Shown here: in pieces, positions 6,815 to 11,534 of the stretch
Numbering within the stretch: position 1 is the stretch's first letter
Layout: each line of letters starts with the position of its first letter
NCBI GenBank assembly: GCA_017507205.1
Contig: JAFWBH010000058.1
Coordinates: 1 to 11,534, forward strand
DNA from: Clostridia bacterium
GTDB taxonomy: Bacteria > Bacillota > Clostridia > Christensenellales > CAG-917
Direction: 5' to 3'
Length of the DNA stretch: 11,534 nt
Translations under genes and position numbers: made by a program
The notes under the pieces: generated by a model
Seen by the model: the letters and a program-made list of their open reading frames with translations, nothing else
The model's database searches: none
What the model was told of the DNA's origin: nothing

Positions 6815-8191
6815 ATGATACATCAATTTAAACAAGCTGGGCTTGCGATTGTGGTTGACGTATTTTCAGGGTCAATCCACCTTGTTGACGATGTCGCCTA
6901 CGATCTCATCGCCCTTTATGAAAGCAAAACAAAGGATGAAATCGTCACCTCTCTTGCTGAAAAATATGCAAGCGAGGGTGTTTCCTCTGAGGAAATTGCC
7001 GAGTGCTACGATGAAATCACTTATCTCAAGGACGAGGGCAAGCTTTTTGCACCTGACACCTTCTCCACTATTGCCACAAGCCTCAAAGAGAAAACCTCTG
7101 GTGTGGTGAAGGCACTTTGTCTGCACGTGGCTCACACCTGCAACCTCAACTGCTCTTACTGCTTTGCAAGCCAAGGCAAGTATGCTGGTGAACGAGCAAT
7201 TATGAGTGAAGAGGTGGGCAAAAGAGCCCTTGATTTCCTCATTGAAAATTCTGGCACAAGACACAACCTTGAGGTCGACTTCTTTGGTGGCGAGCCTCTG
7301 ATGAATCTTGATGTGGTGAAAAATCTTGTGGCATACGCCCGTGAAAGAGAAAAGGAATGTGGCAAGAATTTCCGTTTCACCCTCACAACAAATGGTGTGC
7401 TCATTGACGATGACGTCATTGATTTTGCCAATCGTGAAATGAGCAACGTTGTTCTGAGTCTTGACGGAAGAAAGGAAATCCACGACAGATTCCGTGTTGA
7501 CTATGCTGGCAAGGGTAGCTTTGACAAGATTGTGCCAAAATTCCAAAAGCTTGTTGAGGCACGTGGTGGAAAGGACTATTATATGAGAGGCACCTTCACC
7601 CACGCCAACCCTGACTTTGTCAACGACATTCGCACAATGCTTGACCTAGGCTTCAATGAGCTGAGCATGGAGCCTGTTGTCTGCGCACCCGATGACCCCT
7701 CTGCCCTCACTGACGAGGATTTGCAGGTGGTTATGGCTCAATATGAGGAGCTGGCAAGCCTTATGCTTGAAAGAAGAAAGGCTGGCAAGCCATTCACCTT
7801 CTATCATTATATGATAGATTTGAGTGGTGGACCTTGCATCTTCAAGAGAGTTTCCGGCTGTGGCAGTGGCACTGAATATATGGCAGTCACCCCTTGGGGA
7901 GATTTGTATCCCTGCCACCAATTTGTTGGAGATGAAAAATTCAAGCTTGGGGACATCTACAACGGTGTCACCAACACTGCCCTGCAAGGTGAATTTAAAA
8001 AGTGCAACGTCTATGCCCACCCCGAATGTAAGGACTGCTGGGCAAAGCTCTACTGCTCTGGTGGTTGCGCAGCCAATGCCTATCACGCAACAGGAGAAAT
8101 CACAGGCATTTATGAAAGTGGCTGTAAGCTTTTCCGTAAGCGTATGGAATGTGCAATCTTCCTTGAAGCAATCAAATCTCTAGATGAATAA
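6815..8191 (+). CDS. scfB: SCIFF peptide maturase, radical SAM/SPASM enzyme
   Basis: Radical SAM enzyme that forms the thioether cross-link in the SCIFF peptide. Residues 1-85 form the N-terminal peptide-binding region; MIHQF followed by VVDVFSGSIHLVDDVAYDL matches the usual start of this family and resembles a PqqD-like recognition element. The radical SAM cluster motif is C109-x3-C113-x2-C116, followed by FFGGEP (156-161) and TTNG (191-194). The C-terminal SPASM region supplies ligands for auxiliary iron-sulphur clusters: C341, C349, C367 in YPCHQF, C397, C405, C408, C414, C418 and C437. Length (458 aa) is normal. The ATG at 6815 is supported by family homology, although no purine-rich ribosome binding site precedes it; only T-rich terminator DNA and a GGGGCGG held in the hairpin lie upstream. 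The stop overlaps the next gene's first possible start. Confidence 0.96.
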   Translation: MIHQFKQAGLAIVVDVFSGSIHLVDDVAYDLIALYESKTKDEIVTSLAEKYASEGVSSEEIAECYDEITYLKDEGKLFAPDTFSTIATSLKEKTSGVVKALCLHVAHTCNLNCSYCFASQGKYAGERAIMSEEVGKRALDFLIENSGTRHNLEVDFFGGEPLMNLDVVKNLVAYAREREKECGKNFRFTLTTNGVLIDDDVIDFANREMSNVVLSLDGRKEIHDRFRVDYAGKGSFDKIVPKFQKLVEARGGKDYYMRGTFTHANPDFVNDIRTMLDLGFNELSMEPVVCAPDDPSALTDEDLQVVMAQYEELASLMLERRKAGKPFTFYHYMIDLSGGPCIFKRVSGCGSGTEYMAVTPWGDLYPCHQFVGDEKFKLGDIYNGVTNTALQGEFKKCNVYAHPECKDCWAKLYCSGGCAANAYHATGEITGIYESGCKLFRKRMECAIFLEAIKSLDE

Positions 8192-9563
8192 AATGAAAAC
8201 ACCAATAAAGAATTTTGCAAAAAAATACGCCCTTTCAAAACCCGTGCGTCTACATATGCCCGGTCATAAGGGCGTTTCTTTTTTGGGAGCAGAAGGCCTT
8301 GATCTGACTGAAATCAATGGTGCCGATGTGCTGTATTCAGCAAGTGGAATTATCGCTGAAAGCATGCTCAACGCAACCTCACTTTTCGGCAGTGAAAAAA
8401 CAATCTATTCAACAGAAGGCTCATCTCTTGCAATAAGGGCTATTCTGCATCTTGTAAAGGGATATGCAGAAGAAGAAGGCAAAAAGGCAAAAGTCCTTGC
8501 ATATCGCAACGCACACAAGAGCTTCATCACCTCATCAGCATTCCTTGATGTAGATGTCAAATGGCTGTATGGTGACCAAAACGGCATTTTATATTGTGAT
8601 TTTGACCTGTCAACCCTTGAAAGTGCAATTACCAAAGAAAAACCAGTGGCAGTGTTTGACACCAGCCCAGACTATCTTGGACACCTTGCTCCCATAAAGG
8701 AAATGGCTGAAATCTGTCACAAGCACGGTGCCATTCTTGCAGTTGACAATGCCCACGGAGCCTATCTTAAATTCGCAAAGGACTGTCTGCATCCTCTTGA
8801 TTTAGACGCAGATATTGTGTGCGATTCTGCCCACAAAACATTGCCTGTTTTGACTGGTGGCGCATATCTTCATATAGGCAAATCTGCACCTGAATATTTT
8901 TTGAAAAATGCAGTGACTGCCCTGTCCCTTCACGCATCAACAAGTCCTTCATATCTTATACTTCAATCTCTTGACAATGCCAACAAAATTCTTGGTGAAA
9001 ATCCCAACTATTTTGACAAAGCCATCTCAATGCTTGACACATTGAAGATCAGACTTCAACAAATGGGATACACTCTTGTAGGCAATGAAAGAATGAAGCT
9101 TACATTGTCTTTAAAGCCCTATGGATACACAGGCATTGACATTGGAAGGCTTCTCGAAGCACGTGGTATATTTGTTGAATTTGCAGACGAGGACTATGTG
9201 ACAATGATGTTTTCACCCTGCAACAGCAAAAGAGATTTCAAAAGGGTTGAAAAGGCCCTTGTCAATATCCCCAAATTGCCAGAAATCACATCCACTGCCC
9301 CAGCTGGTCATATATTAAAGATGGGCATGCCTATGAGTGAGGCAATTACAGCAAGCGCAGAGGAAATTGACGTGAAGGACGCTGTGGGCAGAATTCTCTC
9401 ATCACCAACCGTATCTTGTCCCCCTGCCATTCCCGTTGCAGTCTGTGGAGAGATTATAGACGAAAAAGCAGTAGAGATTATGGAATATTATTCCATAAAA
9501 ACCTGCGTTGTTGTGAAAAAACAGAAAAAAGGATTTTTAAGCTTTTTAAAATCAAAAATATAA
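8184..9563 (+). CDS. PLP-dependent Orn/Lys/Arg decarboxylase family protein
   Basis: Member of the aspartate-aminotransferase-fold basic amino acid decarboxylases (SpeA/YaaO-like), which decarboxylate arginine, lysine or ornithine to a polyamine or diamine. Features seen: LHMPGHKG near the N-terminus (23-30), H111 as the likely residue stacking on the cofactor, D188 in VDNAHGAYL, and the cofactor lysine K218 in DSAHKTLP. The C-terminal domain contains the family motif CPPAIPVAVCGE (412-423). At 459 aa it is close to the short Firmicute members and lacks the long wing domain of the inducible enterobacterial enzymes. The substrate cannot be told from sequence. The ATG at 8184 overlaps the scfB stop by 8 nt; an in-frame ATG at 8193 is also possible. 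No ribosome binding site is visible, so translation probably depends on ribosomes finishing scfB. Confidence 0.92.
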   Translation: MNKMKTPIKNFAKKYALSKPVRLHMPGHKGVSFLGAEGLDLTEINGADVLYSASGIIAESMLNATSLFGSEKTIYSTEGSSLAIRAILHLVKGYAEEEGKKAKVLAYRNAHKSFITSSAFLDVDVKWLYGDQNGILYCDFDLSTLESAITKEKPVAVFDTSPDYLGHLAPIKEMAEICHKHGAILAVDNAHGAYLKFAKDCLHPLDLDADIVCDSAHKTLPVLTGGAYLHIGKSAPEYFLKNAVTALSLHASTSPSYLILQSLDNANKILGENPNYFDKAISMLDTLKIRLQQMGYTLVGNERMKLTLSLKPYGYTGIDIGRLLEARGIFVEFADEDYVTMMFSPCNSKRDFKRVEKALVNIPKLPEITSTAPAGHILKMGMPMSEAITASAEEIDVKDAVGRILSSPTVSCPPAIPVAVCGEIIDEKAVEIMEYYSIKTCVVVKKQKKGFLSFLKSKI

Positions 9564-9576
9564 TAGGTTAAATCTT

Positions 9577-10734
9577 ATGAGTGAAAGAAATTCAAGCCAA
9601 GCCAAAAAAACTGCAAAAAGGGCAGTGAAAAAGGCTTACAAAAAGAACCCAAAGGCATTTATCATTGCTGTCGTTGCCATTGTGCTTGTGATCGCAATCA
9701 CTGTGGCTGTGATTTACTTCGCTTTCCCCAATACCTGGGACAGCATTATGTCAAAGCTTGGTGGCAAGGATGACAAGCCGGCTCTCCAGCTTGGCGAAGG
9801 TGAACTGCAAGTCCATTATGTTGACGTTGGTCAGGGTGATTGCATACTCATTCTCTTCCCTGACGGCAAGGAGATGCTCATTGACTGTGGAAGCAGTGTT
9901 GACAGCAACGAAATTGAGCAAAGAGCCATAAGCTATATTGACGCACACATCACCGATGACCAGCTTGACTATCTTATGGTCACCCACGGAGATAGCGATC
10001 ACACATATTTTGTCAATGAGGTTCTAGATGCCTTTGATGTTGACAAAATTTATATGCCCTTCATCCTTGCAGAGCCATCTAATGAGGACAAGGCCAATGC
10101 TGTGAACAAGCTCCCCAAGGAAAAGCTTAATTTGTTCACCGACAAAGACACCCTCACAAGTGGAGTGTATGCAGATTTCTTTGTGGCAGCACTCTCTGAG
10201 CCAGATGCAGAAATCGCCTTCAACATTGGTGAGTTTTCTATTGAAACTGCAACCTATCGCTTTGACTTCTACTGCTACGCAGAAAGCGAGTGGGAGTCAA
10301 CCAACCTCAACAGCGCTTTCAGCAAAAACGCTATATCTCCCATCGGCATCCTTGAATACAACGGCAAGCGTATGGTGTTCACAGGAGATAGCAACGAGGT
10401 CAACGAGCCAAAATTCATTGAACAATTTGGTGGCGCAGGCATTGATTGTGACGTCTTGAAGGTGGCACACCACGGCAGTGAATCATCATCTACAAGAGAT
10501 TTCCTCAACTTTGTCAACTGCGAATACGCTGTCATATGCTGTGGACTTGGCAACAACCACGGACACCCCACACAAGATGCTCTTGACAGACTGAAGGAGG
10601 ATGAAATGGAGCTTTATCGCACAGACCTTCACGGAACTGTTGTCCTCATCGTTGACGGACAAGGCAACATATCATTCACAACAGAAAAGACAACAACTGC
10701 TGACATCTGGCAAGGCGCAGAAAAAGCTCACTAA
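9577..10734 (+). CDS. Membrane-anchored ComEC-type metallo-beta-lactamase-fold hydrolase
   Basis: A very basic N-terminus (residues 10-26) and one hydrophobic helix (28-50) anchor the protein, with the catalytic domain outside the cell. Residues 77-360 form a metallo-beta-lactamase domain of the ComEC/Rec2 C-terminal type: YVDVGQGDCILI (81-92), IDCGSS (102-107), metal motif THGDSDH (136-142), TGDSN (269-273), HHGSESSS (298-305) and NNHGHP (326-331). The H-x-D-x-D-H form is usual in this subfamily. The ComEC competence channel helices are absent, so this is a stand-alone hydrolase. Stand-alone members are often annotated as competence-like hydrolases; their substrate is uncertain, nucleic acid being one option. 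The gene lies 13 nt after the decarboxylase, whose stop is followed at once by an in-frame TAG. Only a weak AGG precedes the start. It is the last gene of the scfA-promoter unit. Confidence 0.9.
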   Translation: MSERNSSQAKKTAKRAVKKAYKKNPKAFIIAVVAIVLVIAITVAVIYFAFPNTWDSIMSKLGGKDDKPALQLGEGELQVHYVDVGQGDCILILFPDGKEMLIDCGSSVDSNEIEQRAISYIDAHITDDQLDYLMVTHGDSDHTYFVNEVLDAFDVDKIYMPFILAEPSNEDKANAVNKLPKEKLNLFTDKDTLTSGVYADFFVAALSEPDAEIAFNIGEFSIETATYRFDFYCYAESEWESTNLNSAFSKNAISPIGILEYNGKRMVFTGDSNEVNEPKFIEQFGGAGIDCDVLKVAHHGSESSSTRDFLNFVNCEYAVICCGLGNNHGHPTQDALDRLKEDEMELYRTDLHGTVVLIVDGQGNISFTTEKTTTADIWQGAEKAH

Positions 10735-10752
10735 ACATCACAAAACAACCAC

Positions 10753-10786
10753 AAAAAAAGACGAACGAATGTTCGTCTTTTATTTT
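10753..10786 (+). terminator. Bidirectional terminator between convergent genes
   Basis: AAAAGACGAAC (10756-10766) pairs perfectly with GTTCGTCTTTT (10771-10781) around a GAAT loop. A run of seven As precedes the GC-containing stem and TTTTATTTT follows it, so it works on both strands. On the plus strand it ends the scfB-decarboxylase-hydrolase unit. On the minus strand it ends the rubrerythrin transcript, whose stop codon is at 10809. Confidence 0.9.
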
Positions 10787-10808
10787 GATTTGATTGTTGC
10801 ATATTCTT

Positions 10809-11330
10809 TTATTCAAAATATGCTTGGGGATGTGCGCAGACAGGACACACAACAGGTGCGCTTGCGCCTGTGTGGACGTGTCCACAATTTCTGCATTTCC
10901 ATTGCTTTTCTGCTCCATCAAGAGTTTCAAAAACCTTGCCTGCCTTCACAAGCTCTGCAAGACGGCGATATCTTTCCTCGTGGAGCTTTTCAATGGCTGC
11001 AACGCCTCTCATTTGCACTGCGATTGCGTAGAAGCCCTCTGCCTCTGCTTCGTCTGCCATACGCTTATACATATCTGTCCATTCCTCATGCTCGCCAGCT
11101 GCTGCATCAAGGAGATTTTCATATGTATTGCCAATGCCGTGGAAAAGCTTAAACCAAAGCTTTGCGTGTTCCTTTTCATTGTCGGCAGTTTCTTGGAAAA
11201 TAGCAGCGATTTGCTCAAAGCCATCTTTTTTTGCCTTGCTTGCATAATAAGTATATTTGTTTCTTGCTTGACTTTCGCCGGCAAATGCTTCCATCAAATT
11301 TTTTTCAGTTTTTGTGCCTTTAAGATCCAT
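10809..11330 (-). CDS. rbr: Rubrerythrin
   Basis: Cytoplasmic non-haem iron protein that reduces hydrogen peroxide in anaerobes, using electrons passed through a rubredoxin-type centre. The N-terminal part (1-135) is a ferritin-like four-helix domain with diiron ligands in the usual pattern: E19 in AFAGES, E52-x2-H55, the acidic cluster E94/E96/E98 before GF, and E114-x2-H117. The C-terminal part (143-173) is a rubredoxin-like domain with CRNC (146-149) and CPVC (162-165) binding one iron. At 173 aa, with the rubredoxin domain last, it is a classical rather than reverse rubrerythrin. The start at 11330 has GGAGG 7 nt upstream. It stands alone, convergent with the hydrolase gene and divergent from the tRNA. 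Confidence 0.97.
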   Translation of the reverse strand: MDLKGTKTEKNLMEAFAGESQARNKYTYYASKAKKDGFEQIAAIFQETADNEKEHAKLWFKLFHGIGNTYENLLDAAAGEHEEWTDMYKRMADEAEAEGFYAIAVQMRGVAAIEKLHEERYRRLAELVKAGKVFETLDGAEKQWKCRNCGHVHTGASAPVVCPVCAHPQAYFE

Positions 11331-11343
11331 AAATAAACCTCCA

Positions 11344-11365
11344 TATAATGATTTATTTCATTATA
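11344..11365. promoter_or_regulatory. Inverted repeat over the rubrerythrin -10 box, candidate operator
   Basis: TATAATGA (11344-11351) and TCATTATA (11358-11365) are perfect 8-bp inverted arms with a 6-bp AT-rich centre. The right arm contains the rubrerythrin -10 box and the rest covers the expected transcription start, the standard place for a repressor. The arms resemble the AT-rich half sites of Fur/PerR-family regulators, but the 6-bp centre is wider than in a classical PerR box. PerR control of rubrerythrins is known in clostridia; here it is an inference. Confidence 0.45.
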
Positions 11366-11388
11366 CAACACTGCAAAATAAAATTCAA
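11360..11388 (-). promoter_or_regulatory. Rubrerythrin promoter
   Basis: On the minus strand, TTGAAT (11388-11383) is followed after 17 bp by a perfect TATAAT (11365-11360). Transcription would start near 11353, about 23 nt before the rubrerythrin ATG. Confidence 0.75.
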
Positions 11389-11422
11389 TACTGAAAATTA
11401 TTATTTTTTTGTGAAAAAATGT

Positions 11423-11451
11423 TTGACAAGTTTCGCTATCGGTGATATTAT
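11423..11451 (+). promoter_or_regulatory. tRNA-Ala promoter
   Basis: A consensus TTGACA (11423-11428), a 17-bp spacer and TATTAT (11446-11451), with TG one base before the -10. The start would be near 11458, about 8 nt before the mature tRNA end. This strength is typical of stable RNA genes. Confidence 0.8.
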
Positions 11452-11465
11452 TGACTAGCACTTAT

Positions 11466-11534
11466 GGGGGTGTAGCTCAGTTGGTAGAGCGCTTGATTTG
11501 CATTCAAGAGGTCCTCGGTTCGAATCCGTGCATC
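11466..11534 (+). tRNA. tRNA-Ala (anticodon TGC), 3' end missing
   Basis: The sequence starts with acceptor arm GGGGGTG, then TA, a D-arm with GCTC...GAGC, an anticodon arm CTTGA-TTTGCAT-TCAAG giving anticodon TGC, a 5-nt variable region and a T-loop TTCGAAT. The window ends after CATC of the 3' acceptor strand, so the last few bases are not seen. The T-stem CTCGG/CCGTG has one U-U mismatch at its second pair; the other pairs are normal. It may be the first gene of a tRNA or rRNA cluster that continues to the right. Confidence 0.93.

Noticed and set aside
6872..7603. Minus-strand frame of 243 codons
   Set aside because: It is fully antisense to scfB, with no promoter or ribosome binding site of its own.
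9982..10002. Asp in place of the second His in the metal motif of the hydrolase (THGDSDH)
   Set aside because: H-x-D-x-D-H is the common form in ComEC-type members, so it is not a lost catalytic residue.
10794..11336. Plus-strand Cys-rich frame of 180 codons
   Set aside because: It is the antisense shadow of rubrerythrin, whose domains and ribosome binding site are clear.

Overview
The window looks like chromosomal DNA from a low-to-mid GC anaerobic Firmicute of the class Clostridia, probably an uncultured gut-type lineage. The best evidence is the SCIFF peptide (six cysteines in forty-five residues) beside its radical SAM maturase, a pair that is close to universal in Clostridia. A glutamate dehydrogenase of the Clostridium symbiosum type, a rubrerythrin, AGGAGG-type ribosome binding sites and TTGnnn-17-TATAAT promoters agree with this. 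I see no transposase, phage gene, CRISPR array or other mobile element.

Left part, minus strand (1-5017). A promoter near 5017-5040 drives two adjacent genes for large, unrecognised membrane proteins of 754 and 619 aa, separated by 1 nt. They share one architecture: three N-terminal membrane helices, a large outside domain, one C-terminal helix and an acidic cytoplasmic tail. They look like diverged paralogues that work together. A strong hairpin terminator (760-789) ends this unit. Next on the same strand is a separate promoter and a YitT-family membrane protein whose C-terminus lies off the left edge.

Middle part, plus strand (5113-10786). gdhA has its own extended -10 promoter and probably encodes an NAD-linked glutamate dehydrogenase. 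About 30 bp after it a second, near-consensus promoter starts the SCIFF transcript. scfA encodes a 49-residue precursor and is followed by a hairpin with a T-tract, which should let only some transcripts continue. The rest of the unit is scfB (maturase), a PLP-dependent Orn/Lys/Arg-type decarboxylase whose start overlaps scfB, and a membrane-anchored ComEC-type metallo-beta-lactamase-fold hydrolase. A bidirectional terminator at 10753-10786 closes it.

Right part. A rubrerythrin gene on the minus strand converges on the same terminator. Its promoter carries an 8-6-8 inverted repeat over the -10 box, a possible peroxide or metal-responsive operator. Divergently, a near-consensus promoter precedes a tRNA-Ala(TGC) gene cut by the right edge.

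The items most worth a second look are these: a SCIFF precursor with Gly where the family's thioether-acceptor Thr is expected, plus an extra cysteine; the terminator hairpin that contains the only upstream G-rich sequence for scfB; the undescribed two-protein membrane module, with a dockerin/EF-hand-like loop in one member and an HExGH motif in the other; and the rubrerythrin operator.
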